DNA of 64,000 bases, taken from assembly GCA_963837165.1 (NCBI GenBank), contig CAWIMD010000004.1, forward strand, positions 124,001 through 188,000, given 5' to 3'. Every line of letters starts with the position of its first letter. Position 1 is the first letter of the stretch. The DNA is from JAENWD01 sp963837165. Its GTDB lineage: Bacteria; Acidobacteriota; Vicinamibacteria; Vicinamibacterales; JAENWD01. The notes beneath the pieces were generated by a model that was not told the origin of the DNA, did no database searches, and was given only the letters and a program-made list of their open reading frames with translations. This document shows, one piece after another, positions 19,115 to 27,741 of this stretch. The position numbers and the translations under genes are program-made.

Positions 19115-20251
19115 ATGCCGACGATCGCCTTCTACACCTCGGGCCACGGCTTCGGCCATGCCTCGCGCGACATCGAGGTGCTCAACGAGCTGGGACGGCG
19201 GCGGCCGGAGATCGGTGTCATCCTCCGGACGTCCGCGCCGCGCTGGCTGTTCGATCTCACCCTCACGCGGCCGGTCGAGTGGCGTCCCCGCGAAAGCGAT
19301 ACGGGGGTCGTCCAGATCGACAGTCTGGCCGTGGACGCCGCCGAGACGATCCGGCGCGCCGAGACCTTCCACCGCACGCTCGACGACGAAGCGGAGCGCG
19401 AGGCCGAGTGGCTGACGCGTGAGGGGGTCGCGGCGGTGGTGGCCGACATCCCGGCGCTCCCGTTCGCGGCGGCCGCGCGAGCCGGCCTGCCGTCGGTGGC
19501 CATCGGCAACTTCACCTGGGACTGGATCTACGCCGGCTACGCGCAGTACCTGTCGCCGTCGAGCGGGCTCCTCGAGCGGCTGCGCGCGGCCTATGCGCAC
19601 GCGTCGCTCGCCCTGCGGCTGCCGATGGCCGGCGGCTTCGACATGTTCGGCCGCGTCGAGCCGCTGCCCTTCATCGCGCGGCGCTCCAGACGGCGGCCCG
19701 GGGACGTCCGTCGCCTGCTCCACCTGCCGGACGACCACCCGCTGGTGCTCGTGTCCTTCGGCGGCTACGGGCTCACGCGGATCGACCTGCCCGCCCTCGC
19801 CGCGTTGACCGGCTACACCGTGGTCCTCACGTCCGACGTGATGGCGAACCGGCGGGCCGACGAGCCGCCGGGGATGACGCGTCTGGTGCTGCCCCGGACG
19901 GTGGAGCTCGTGGACGAGCACGCGCTGCACGCGTCGGGCCTCCGCTACGAGGACCTCGTCGCCGCGGTGGACATCGTCGTCACGAAGCCCGGCTACGGCA
20001 TCATCGCGGAGTGCGTGGCCAACGGCACCGCGATGCTCTACACCTCGCGCGGGCACTTCGTCGAGTACGACGTGCTGGTCCGCGAGATGCCGCGCTGGCT
20101 GCGCTGCGGATTCATCACCACCGAGGACCTGCTGGCCGGCCGCTGGCAGGAGGCGCTCGACGCGCTCAGCCGCGCGCCCGCCGCCCCCGAGCGGGTCGAG
20201 ACCGACGGCGCCGAGCGCGCCGCCAGCTGGATTCTCGAGTACGTCCGCTGA
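19115..20251 (+). CDS. GT-B type glycosyltransferase-like protein
   Basis: 378 residues starting MPTIAFYTSGHGFGHASRDIEVL. The glycine/histidine-rich SGHGFGHASR motif and the C-terminal DIVVTKPGYGIIAECVANG match the two halves of a GT-B (family 28/MurG-like) enzyme, and the protein resembles the N-terminal part of L-arabinokinase-type proteins. There are no membrane segments or signal peptide. It lies 30 bases after lon. The sugar donor and acceptor are unknown. A large array of palindromic repeats begins 22 bases after its stop. Confidence 0.75.
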   Translation: MPTIAFYTSGHGFGHASRDIEVLNELGRRRPEIGVILRTSAPRWLFDLTLTRPVEWRPRESDTGVVQIDSLAVDAAETIRRAETFHRTLDDEAEREAEWLTREGVAAVVADIPALPFAAAARAGLPSVAIGNFTWDWIYAGYAQYLSPSSGLLERLRAAYAHASLALRLPMAGGFDMFGRVEPLPFIARRSRRRPGDVRRLLHLPDDHPLVLVSFGGYGLTRIDLPALAALTGYTVVLTSDVMANRRADEPPGMTRLVLPRTVELVDEHALHASGLRYEDLVAAVDIVVTKPGYGIIAECVANGTAMLYTSRGHFVEYDVLVREMPRWLRCGFITTEDLLAGRWQEALDALSRAPAAPERVETDGAERAASWILEYVR

Positions 20252-20273
20252 GACGCTCGCGCAGGCAGACCTC

Positions 20274-20735
20274 GTGTAGCGCAGGCCTTCAGGCCTGCCA
20301 TCAGGCGCACGGGCAGACCTCGCGGGCAGACCTGAAGGTCTGCGCTACATACGTGGCGGGCGCTCTCGTGTAGCGCAGGCCTTCAGGCCTGCCAACAGGC
20401 GCACGGGCAGACCTCGCGGGCAGACCTGAAGGTCTGCGCTACATGCGTGGCGGGCGCTCTCGTGTAGCGCAGGCCTTCAGGCCTGCCAACAGGCGCACGG
20501 GCAGACCTCCTCGCGGGCAGACCTGAAGGTCTGCGCTACATGCGTGGCGGGCGCTCTCGTGTAGCGCAGGCCTTCAGGCCTGCCAACAGGCGCACGGGCA
20601 GACCTCGCGGGCAGACCTAAAGGTCTGCGCTACATGCGTGGCGGGCGCTCTCGTGTAGCGCAGGCCTTCAGGCCTGCCATCAGGCGCACGGGCAGACCTC
20701 GCGGGCAGACCTGAAGGTCTGCGCTACATGCGCGG
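20274..20735. repeat. Five tandem copies of a 94-bp double-palindrome unit
   Basis: Units start at 20274, 20368, 20462, 20559 and 20653; the period is 94 except for the third, which carries a 3-base insertion. Each unit holds two hairpins of different type: GCAGGCCTTCAGGCCTGC, then GCAGACCTGAAGGTCTGC, separated by ACAGGCGCACGGGCAGACCTCGCGG. The two hairpins differ by a compensated base pair (G:C versus A:T). The array fills the space between two convergent genes (the glycosyltransferase and the methyltransferase). Confidence 0.95.
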
Positions 20736-20745
20736 CGCTCCCGGG

Positions 20746-21450
20746 TCAGTCCTTGACGCAGGTGACGAGCGACCAGATCCGCGGGATGTTCACCTTCTCG
20801 ATGGAGACCGGCCTGAGCTCGGCCTGCGCCAGGAAGGCGGGCAGGTCGAGGTCCGACTTGAAGCCGATGTGGACCGTGAGCGGCGAGATGAGCCGCTCGG
20901 CGTGGGACATGATGGCGTTCGAGCTGCGGAAGTGGTTCAGGATGATGATCCGGCCGCCCGGCCGGCAGACGCGGCGCATCTCGGTCGCCACCAGCACCGG
21001 GTCGGGCACAACGCTCACGAGGTACGGGGCGTAGACGATGTCGAACGAGTCGTCGGGGAACGTCAGCGCCGAGGCATCCATCTGCAGGACGCGGACGTTG
21101 CGCAGCCCGTTCTTCGCGACACGCTCGTGCGCCTTCTCCAGCATGGAGTCCGACAGGTCGATGCCGGTGACGCTGCAGTCCCTGGGATAGAGCGTGAGGT
21201 TGATGCCCGTGCCGACACCGACCTCCAGCACGCGATCGCCGGCGGCGATGCCCATGTGCTGGAGGGCGCGAAGACGGCCCGGGTGAAGCGTGGGACCGAA
21301 GATGTAGTCGTAGACCGAGGCCAGCTTCTCGTACACGCCGGCGACGAAGTCCGTTTCGACGGCCGTGACCGACAGCGCCCGCGTGGCGACGTCGGACGTT
21401 GCGAGGTATTCCGGATCTTGCCTGCCCTCGTTCCTGTCGAACAAGGCCAT
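20746..21450 (-). CDS. Class I SAM-dependent methyltransferase
   Basis: 234 residues. Motif I is VLEVGVGTGINLTLYP about residue 94, followed by VTGIDLSDSMLEKA and DSFDIVYAPYLVSVVPDP, then RRVCRPGGRIIILNHF. The N-terminal SVYDYIFGPTLHPGRL is characteristic of the PmtA/UbiE-type group, which includes phosphatidylethanolamine N-methyltransferases. The methyl acceptor is probably a lipid, by resemblance only. The gene stands alone between the repeat array and the methionine-synthesis fusion gene. Confidence 0.87.
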   Translation of the reverse strand: MALFDRNEGRQDPEYLATSDVATRALSVTAVETDFVAGVYEKLASVYDYIFGPTLHPGRLRALQHMGIAAGDRVLEVGVGTGINLTLYPRDCSVTGIDLSDSMLEKAHERVAKNGLRNVRVLQMDASALTFPDDSFDIVYAPYLVSVVPDPVLVATEMRRVCRPGGRIIILNHFRSSNAIMSHAERLISPLTVHIGFKSDLDLPAFLAQAELRPVSIEKVNIPRIWSLVTCVKD

Positions 21451-21547
21451 TCGCTCGGTCTCCTGCGCGACCCGGAACCGGCTCCGAGGCCGGCGCGGGG
21501 GAACGCCCTGCGACTATACCTGTGCCGGCAGGCGCCGACAAGCCGGA

Positions 21548-23396
21548 TTACTGCACGGCACGGCGTGCCCCGGTCAACCCGTGCAGGACCGCGTCCACGG
21601 CTCGCGGTGGTCCGCCGAGCTGCAGCCCCTGCACACGCCTGCGCACACCCTCTGCCAACTCTATGGCAATCGCCACGCCCTCTTCGACCGCGCGGTGCGC
21701 CGCCTCGGCCCTTCGCATCCGGGCCAGCAGCGCCTCGGGCACGCGGAGGTTCGGCACTTCGTTGGCGAGATACTCGGCGTGAAGCAGCCCCTCGAAGGGC
21801 CGCACCGACGCGATGAACGGGATGCCGAGGTGCGCAACGCTCGCCAGGAACGCGTCGAGCGCCTCGAGATCGTCAGATCGGCTGCGTCGTGGCGAATTCG
21901 GCGCCCGCCTTGACCTTGTACTCGAACCGGCGGATCTCGTCCTCGAGCCGGGGCGCGGTCGGGTTGGCCACGATCCCGACGTGGAACGAGGTGGGCGCCC
22001 CGATCGCCTGACCGCCGACATCGCGCCCGTGGTTGAGCCGCGTGACGGCGTTGGTGAGGCCGATGGAGTCGACGTCGAACACGAGCGTCGCGTCCGAGTA
22101 GTCGCCCCGCTTGCGGGGATCGCCGGTGAACAGCACCACGTTCCGGATCCCGACCGCGTGCGCGCCGAGCAGGTCCGACTGCATGCCGAGCAGGTACCGG
22201 TCCCGGCAGCTGTACTGCAGCACGGGCTCGAGGCCCGTTTCCTGCTGCACGAGCACGGCGAGCGACAGCGCGCTCATCCGGGCGCTGCCCCGCAGCCCGT
22301 CGCTGATCGTGAGCGCGTCCACCCCGTGCGCCGCAAAGCCGCCGGCATCGGCCAGCACCGGCTCGGCCTCGTGGCCCTTGGGCGGCTCGAGCTCCACCGT
22401 CAGCACGCGCTGGCCCTCGGCCAGGGCGCGCGCCAGCCGCGACTTCGACGCCCGGGGCACTGGCGGGACCTCGGGATGGCTGGGCGCGGGGTGAGCGGCG
22501 ACCGCCACACGGGACACGGCGACCGACGGGCTCTTCAACGCCGCGCGGATCTGGCGGATGTGCTCGGGCGTCGTGCCGCAGCAGCCGCCGACCAGGCGCA
22601 CGCCGCGCTGCACGAAGCGCCGGGCGTACGAGGCCACGTACTCGGGCGAGGACAGGTAGATGTTGCGGCCCTCGATGTCCCGCGGCTTGCCGGCGTTCGG
22701 CTGGGCCGAGAGGCGGGTGTCGCTGACGCGCGCCATCCGCTCGATCGTCTCGAGCATCGGGGCCGGGCCGACGCTGCAGTTGACGCCGATCACCGCCACG
22801 CCCTTGCGGTCCAGGGCCGGCACGAACTCCTCGGGCGGCGTGCCGTCGAGGCTGTTACCGTCCTCCTCGGTCGTCATCTGCGCGACGATGGGCAGATCGC
22901 TGACCGCGCGGATGGCGTCGATGGCGGCGCCAATCTCGTTGATGTCGCGGAAGGTCTCGAGGATGAACAGGTCCACGCCCCCCTCGGCCAGGACCTCGGC
23001 CTGCTCGCGAAAGAGCGCAACCGCCTCGTCCACGCCCGTCCGTCCCCAGGGCTCGATGCGGATGCCCAGCGGACCGATGGCACCGGCGACGAACACCTGG
23101 TCGCGCGCGGCCTGGCGCGCCAGCCGGGCGCCGGCGACATTGATCTCGCGGAGGGACTCGGCCAGGCCGAAGTTCCCGAGCTTCACCCGGTTGGCACCGA
23201 AGGTGTTGGTCTCGAGCACGTCCGCGCCCGCGCGCACGTACTCCCGGTGGAGCTCGGCGACGAGGTCGGGCTGCGAGAGGTTCAACGCCTCGAAGGAGCG
23301 GTTGATGAACACGCCCTTCGCGTACAACATCGTCCCCATCGCCCCGTCGCAGACGAGGACGCGCTGGTCGATGGCGTCGAGAAATCGATGTGTCAA
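21548..23396 (-). CDS. Bifunctional homocysteine S-methyltransferase / methylenetetrahydrofolate reductase, with frameshift
   Basis: From the TTG giving LTHRFLDAIDQRVLVCDGAMG, residues 1-310 form the homocysteine methyltransferase domain: ADVLETNTFGANR, GVNCSVGPAPML and the zinc-binding VGGCCGTTPEH. Residues 340-616 form the MTHFR domain: VELEPPKGHE, VLQYSCRDR, VVLFTGDPRKRGDYSDA. The frame breaks at about 21875 after AEFATTQPI, where a TGA appears; the following frame continues DDLEALDAFLASVAHLGIPF to 21548, exactly the rest of the domain. Either one base was added or two were lost. The rest of both frames is well conserved, so a sequencing error is more likely than decay. The enzyme would make methyl-THF and methylate homocysteine to methionine. 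The start codon is uncertain. Confidence 0.88.
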
Positions 23397-23424
23397 TGCG
23401 GCCTGACGGGGGACGCCGGCCGGC

Positions 23425-23829
23425 TCAGCGCCCCGCCTCGGCCGGCGAGCGGGCTCCGGCGGGAGACGGCACGAGCAACTCGTCCTTGTCCCAGATGAAA
23501 TCCTTGCTGCTGTAGACGGCCGTCTCGTAGTCCTTGCCCATGAAGATCGCCGAGACCGGGCAGGCTTCCTCGCAATACCCGCAGAAGATGCAGCGGGTCT
23601 TGTGAATCTGGTAGACCTTGGCGTACCGGGGGCCCGCCAGCACGGTCCCGTCGTTCTCGGCCGCCTCCAGGTAGATCGCATCGGCCGGGCACGCCACCGC
23701 GCACAGCCCGCACGCCACGCACTTCTCGAGCCCGGCCTCGTCGCGCATGAGCACCTGCTTGCCGCGGAACTTCGGGAACATCGGGACCTTCTGGTCCGGG
23801 TAGTTCACCGTGATGGGCTTGCGGAACAC
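23425..23829 (-). CDS. nuoI: NADH-quinone oxidoreductase subunit I (two 4Fe-4S clusters)
   Basis: 134 residues from the only canonical start, a GTG. Two ferredoxin motifs are intact: CVACGLCAVACP near residue 37 and CIFCGYCEEACP near 81. FRKPITVNYPDQKVP before them is the usual NuoI lead-in. The conserved frame reads back beyond the GTG as PRLITGFATTLKHV, as in longer NuoI proteins, to a TGA at about 23866, without ATG, GTG or TTG. So either a rare start codon (ATT or ATC) is used or a base is wrong near 23860-23870. The subunit passes electrons to quinone in complex I; no other nuo gene is present here. Confidence 0.9.
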   Translation of the reverse strand: MFRKPITVNYPDQKVPMFPKFRGKQVLMRDEAGLEKCVACGLCAVACPADAIYLEAAENDGTVLAGPRYAKVYQIHKTRCIFCGYCEEACPVSAIFMGKDYETAVYSSKDFIWDKDELLVPSPAGARSPAEAGR

Positions 23830-23955
23830 GTGCTTGAGGGTCGTCGCAAAGCCCGTGATGAGTCTCGGAAATCATCCGTCAATCATAGCATCAGGCCCCC
23901 GACGCCCTGCCGGCCGGCCCCGAAAGCGCCCTCCCCGCCGGCCGAGTGGCTCCCG

Positions 23956-23961
23956 TACAAT
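23956..23961 (+). promoter_or_regulatory. -10 box (TACAAT) of the LytS-like kinase gene
   Basis: TACAAT ends nine bases before the GTG at 23971, so a leaderless message with a GTG start is likely. Confidence 0.5.
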
Positions 23962-23970
23962 AGCCGGACC

Positions 23971-25287
23971 GTGGAACCCCGCATCCTGTCGCCGGATCAG
24001 TTCCTCCTCACCACGCTGGTGTTCAAGCTCGCGATCATCGCGCTGCTGGCGACGATGCTCGTGCGGTTCCGGCGGTTCCGGCACATCCTGATCTTCGAGC
24101 GGCGGGCGCTGCCGGACCGGCTGGTCCTGGCCCTCTCGCTCGGCGCGCCGCTCACGCTGGGCGTGGCCTCGCGCATCCTCCTGCGCTACTACGCGGCCGA
24201 CCTGACGCTCGAGGGCGCGTTCCTCGTCGGCCTGATTGCCGGCCCCTACTCGGGCGCGATCGTCGGCGGGCTCACGGCCGTGCCGGCGCTGATTGCCGGG
24301 GAGTACGGCGCGCTGCCCTTCGCGGTCGGATGCGGGTTCGCCGGCGGCGGCCTGCGCGAGCTCTGCCCCAAGGAGGCGATCTGGCACTTCTCGCCGTTCG
24401 TCTTCTCGGCGCTGCCGCGCCGCGTGTGGAAGATGGCGCGGACTCTGCAGGTGGACTGGCAGATCATCCTGCTCCTGGCGCCCGTGGGCCTCGAGATGAT
24501 CCGGCAGTTCGTCGGCGGCCGCTTCGGCCCGTCCCGCCTCTTCTACCTGGGCGCGCCGACGCCGGCGCTGTTCGTGCTCGTCCTCGTCGCGACGGTGCTC
24601 TGCGTGGCGACGCCGATCAAGATCTGGAACAACGCACGGATCGAGCACCGCCTGCACGAGCAGGAGAAGCTCCTGCTCGCGGCGAAGATTTCCGCGCTCG
24701 CCTACCAGATCAACCCCCACTTCCTCTTCAACACGCTGACCTCGATCTCCTCGCTGGTCCGCTCGCAGCCGGAAACGGCCCGCATGGTGATCCACCGCCT
24801 CTCGGCGCTGCTGCGCCGGCGGCTCAAGGACCCGAATCACTTCGTCTCGTTGCGCGAGGAGCTCGCGGCGGTGCAGGAGTACCTGGACATCGAGACGATC
24901 CGCTTCGGCCCTCAGCTGCGCGTGCGTATGGACGTCGACGAGACGACGCTCGACGTGCCCGTGCCGAGCATGATCCTCCAGCCGCTGGTCGAGAACTGCA
25001 TCAAGCACGGCCTGGCGCGCAAGGTCGGCGGCGGCACGATCACCGTCCGCACCTCGGCGAATGGCCGCGGCGCGGTGATCGAGGTCAGCGACGACGGGAT
25101 CGGCATGACCGAGGAGCGGCTCGAATCGGCCTTCACCGGCGGCATCGGCCTGACGAACGTGAACGAGCGGCTGCGGGTCATCTACGGCGTCCAGAACGGG
25201 CTGACGCTCACCAGCGCCATGGGCCGCGGGACACGGGTCCGGCTGGAGATCCCGTCGGTCGCCGCCGAGGTGCGCGTCAGTGCCTGA
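23971..25287 (+). CDS. LytS/YehU-type membrane sensor histidine kinase
   Basis: 438 residues from the GTG giving VEPRILSPDQFLL. About five or six membrane segments fill residues 10-230 (FKLAIIALLATMLV, LTLGVASRILL, AFLVGLIAGPYSGAIVGGL). The His_kinase box is AYQINPHFLFNTLTSISSLVR near 250, with His in NPHFLFN as the phospho-acceptor. The ATPase part has LQPLVENCIKHGL (N-box) and DDGIGM with GGIGLTNVNERL. It overlaps the LytTR regulator gene by 8 bases, so the pair form one two-component system. The signal sensed is unknown. Confidence 0.93.
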   Translation: MEPRILSPDQFLLTTLVFKLAIIALLATMLVRFRRFRHILIFERRALPDRLVLALSLGAPLTLGVASRILLRYYAADLTLEGAFLVGLIAGPYSGAIVGGLTAVPALIAGEYGALPFAVGCGFAGGGLRELCPKEAIWHFSPFVFSALPRRVWKMARTLQVDWQIILLLAPVGLEMIRQFVGGRFGPSRLFYLGAPTPALFVLVLVATVLCVATPIKIWNNARIEHRLHEQEKLLLAAKISALAYQINPHFLFNTLTSISSLVRSQPETARMVIHRLSALLRRRLKDPNHFVSLREELAAVQEYLDIETIRFGPQLRVRMDVDETTLDVPVPSMILQPLVENCIKHGLARKVGGGTITVRTSANGRGAVIEVSDDGIGMTEERLESAFTGGIGLTNVNERLRVIYGVQNGLTLTSAMGRGTRVRLEIPSVAAEVRVSA

Positions 25288-26056
25288 CCGGGCCCTTCGG
25301 GCAGTGGTGGTGGACGACGAGCCGCTGGCCCGCGAAGAGCTCTGCTACCTGCTCGCCGAGGTCGGCGGCGTGGAGGTCGTGGCCGAGGCGGCCAACGGCC
25401 CCGCCGCGCTCGACGCGGTGGCACAGCACGGACCCGACCTGGTATTCCTGGACGTCCAGATGCCCGGGCTCACCGGCTTCGAAGTGGCCCGGCAGCTGCT
25501 GGAGCGCGAGCCGCCCACCACCGTGATCTTCGTCACGGCCTACGACCAGCACGCCATCGAGGCCTTCGAGGTGAACGCGGTCGACTACCTCCTGAAACCC
25601 ATCGAGGCGCCCCGGGTCGAGATTGCCGTGCAGCGGGCGCGACGCCGGCTGGCCGCCGACCCGCCGCTGAACGACCAGCTCGAACGGATCGTCCAACTCG
25701 TGGAAGGCCGGAAGACCCGGCCCGAGCAGGTGGCCGTGAAAGCCGGCGAGCGGTTCCTGCTGGTACAGGCCGAGGACATCATTTTTGCCTCGATGGCCGA
25801 TGACTCGATTACTATTGTTACCGGGCACGTCTCCGGCACGTGCAACTTCCGGACACTTGATGAGTTGCAGGCGCGGCTCGACCCGTCGGCCTTCTGGCGG
25901 GTCCACCGGTCGCACCTGGTGAACATCAACAAGATCAAGGAGATAGTCCCCTGGTTCAGCAGGAATTACATCCTCAGGATGAAGGACGCGAAGGCGACGG
26001 AGATTCCGGTCAGCCGGTCCCAGACGCGGCGCCTCCGGGAGTACCTGAAACTGTAG
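25280..26056 (+). CDS. LytTR-family response regulator
   Basis: 258 residues from a GTG inside the kinase gene's end. Receiver domain: VVVDDEPLAREEL (acidic pocket), VFLDVQMPGLTGFE with the phospho-Asp, FVTAYDQHAIEAFEV and VDYLLKPI (Thr and Lys of the switch). The LytTR DNA-binding domain occupies about 155-258: KAGERFLLVQAEDIIF, LDELQARLDPSAFWRVHRSHLVNI, ISRSQ-like PVSRSQTRRLREYL. It partners the kinase just upstream. LytTR regulators bind direct repeats in promoters; no site was identified here. Confidence 0.95.
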   Translation: MPDRALRAVVVDDEPLAREELCYLLAEVGGVEVVAEAANGPAALDAVAQHGPDLVFLDVQMPGLTGFEVARQLLEREPPTTVIFVTAYDQHAIEAFEVNAVDYLLKPIEAPRVEIAVQRARRRLAADPPLNDQLERIVQLVEGRKTRPEQVAVKAGERFLLVQAEDIIFASMADDSITIVTGHVSGTCNFRTLDELQARLDPSAFWRVHRSHLVNINKIKEIVPWFSRNYILRMKDAKATEIPVSRSQTRRLREYLKL

Positions 26057-26220
26057 CGGCGACGGCATCGTCCGGCCTCCCGGCGGGCGACCCCCTCACT
26101 CCCCTGCCACCGGCCTCCCACGGCTCGGGCATTCACTTCGCCCAGGTCCGCGAGGAGCTGATCATCTGGCTGAAGACCCTCGTCTCGGCGGCCATCTACG
26201 CGACCCTGATCGTCACGTTC

Positions 26221-26655
26221 GTGGCCCAGGTGGCGCGGGTGGAAGGCCAGAGCATGGCGCCGACGCTGGCCGACCAGGATCGGCTGATCGTCAACAAGCT
26301 CGCGTACCGGCTGTCGGACCCCCGGCGCGGCGACATCGTGATGCTCTACTACCCGATCGATCCCAACAAGTCGTTCGTGAAGCGGGTCATCGCCGAGGAG
26401 AACGACGTCGTCCGGATCGTGGACGGCAAGGTGTACGTCAACGACGTGCCCCTGCGGGACGACTTCGTCCCGCCGGAATACCGGAGCCACGACGACTACG
26501 GGCCGACTGTGGTGCCCGAGGGCTACTACTTCGTGATGGGCGACCACCGGAACAACAGCTCCGACAGCCGGCACTGGGGGATGGTGCCGAAGAAATACAT
26601 CATCGGCAAGGTGCAGATCCGGTGGTGGCCCGTTCCGACCGCGCGCATCTTCTGA
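26221..26655 (+). CDS. lepB: Signal peptidase I
   Basis: From the first canonical start (GTG) the protein has 144 residues. The catalytic Ser is in VEGQSMAPTL (residue 11) and the general-base Lys in FVKRVIAEEN (residue 54); the family box GDHRNNSSDSRHWG is intact. The membrane anchor, LIIWLKTLVSAAIYATLIVTF, is encoded immediately upstream in the same frame (about 26155-26220), so the true protein must begin earlier, but from 25864 to 26220 the frame has no ATG, GTG or TTG. A CTG at 26104 or another rare start, or an indel between 26056 and 26150, would explain it. It cleaves signal peptides at the outer face of the membrane. Confidence 0.92.
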   Translation: MAQVARVEGQSMAPTLADQDRLIVNKLAYRLSDPRRGDIVMLYYPIDPNKSFVKRVIAEENDVVRIVDGKVYVNDVPLRDDFVPPEYRSHDDYGPTVVPEGYYFVMGDHRNNSSDSRHWGMVPKKYIIGKVQIRWWPVPTARIF

Positions 26656-26671
26656 GCCCACGCGCCGCGAC

Positions 26672-27553
26672 GTGACCGACCGTTACCGGACCGTCGCGAG
26701 CGTCCTCGTACAGGTCTTCTTCCTCAACGTCGCCGTCGCCGTCGCCAAGCTGGTCCTCGGCTACGTGACCGGCGCGGTCAGCATCGTGTCCGACGGGCTG
26801 CACTCGCTGACCGACTCGTTCTCGAACATCGTCGCGCTGGTCGGCGTGCGGGTGGCCGGCAAGCCGCCCGACGCGGAGCACCCGTACGGGCACCGGAAGT
26901 TCGAGACCATGTCGGCGGCGGCCATCGCCGCCTTCCTGCTGGTCGTCATGATCGAGGTGGGCCGCGCGGCGTGGCAGCGCTTCCAGCACGGCGGCGCGCC
27001 CCGCGTCACCGCCGTCTCGTTTGCGGTGATGGCGGGCACGATCGCGGTCAACCTGCTGGTGACCACCTACGAATCGAGAGCCGGCAAGCGGCTCGGCAGC
27101 GAAGTGCTGCTGGCCGACGCCATGCACACGCGCAGCGACGTGCTGACGTCGCTCACGGTCATCGCGGCGCTGATCGGCAGCCGGCTCGGCTATCCGCTCC
27201 TCGACCCCGCTGCCGCGTTCGTCGTCGTCGGCTTCATCGGCTACGCGGCGTGGGGGATCGTGCGGTCCACGTCGAACATCCTCGCCGACCGGATCGTGAT
27301 TGCCGAAGACGATGTCCGACAGGCGGTGATGACGGTGCCGCAGGTGGTGGGATGCCACCAGATCCGTACCCGCGGCACGGCCGACTACGTCTTTCTGGAC
27401 CTGCACATCTGGATGGCGCCGGCGACGCCGCTCGAGATGGCCCACGCGATCTCGCACCAGGTGAAGGACCGGCTGATGCAGCGATTCCCCCAGATTGGCG
27501 ATGCCATCATCCACATCGAGCCGCCGCCGAGGGACGACGACCCGAGGGGGTAG
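26672..27553 (+). CDS. Cation diffusion facilitator metal exporter
   Basis: 293 residues from a GTG, 16 bases after lepB. Six membrane segments are visible. The metal sites are present: SIVSDGLHSLTDSFSN in helix 2 (H and D residues) and LLADAMHTRSDVLTS in helix 5. HPYGHRKFETM after helix 2 is the family signature. The C-terminal 90 residues form the cytoplasmic ferredoxin-like domain (HQIRTRGTADYVFLDLHIWM). CDF proteins exchange Zn, Mn, Co or Fe for protons; the HxxxD site favours zinc or manganese, but this is inference. Confidence 0.94.
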   Translation: MTDRYRTVASVLVQVFFLNVAVAVAKLVLGYVTGAVSIVSDGLHSLTDSFSNIVALVGVRVAGKPPDAEHPYGHRKFETMSAAAIAAFLLVVMIEVGRAAWQRFQHGGAPRVTAVSFAVMAGTIAVNLLVTTYESRAGKRLGSEVLLADAMHTRSDVLTSLTVIAALIGSRLGYPLLDPAAAFVVVGFIGYAAWGIVRSTSNILADRIVIAEDDVRQAVMTVPQVVGCHQIRTRGTADYVFLDLHIWMAPATPLEMAHAISHQVKDRLMQRFPQIGDAIIHIEPPPRDDDPRG

Positions 27554-27554
27554 C

Positions 27555-27735
27555 GTCTCGGGGGCTGGGGGGCTGGGGATCTGGGGGGCTGCGGGGGCTG
27601 GGGGGCTGGGGGGCTGGGGATCTGGGGGCTGGGTTCTGGGTTCTCAGGTTCTCGGTTCTCGGTTCTCGGTTCTCGCCGGCCGAATTGAGGTTCGGCCCTA
27701 CGACGGTTCGAACCCGAGAACCCGAGAACCTGCGA
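27555..27735. repeat. G-rich and GGTTCTC simple repeats
   Basis: 27555-27632 consists of GGGGGCTGGGGGGCTGGGGATCT words with more than eight runs of four or more G on the plus strand, able to form G-quadruplexes. 27633-27675 repeats GGTTCTC about five times, and 27708-27735 has the complement-like CGAGAACC words, so the block could form a long imperfect hairpin. It separates the convergent CDF and bshA genes. Confidence 0.8.
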
Positions 27736-27741
27736 ACCCGG

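Noticed and set aside
20274..20735. Regular repeats that could be taken for a CRISPR array
   Set aside because: Units are contiguous, internally palindromic, and the stretches between palindromes are the same in each unit. There are no unique spacers and no cas genes.
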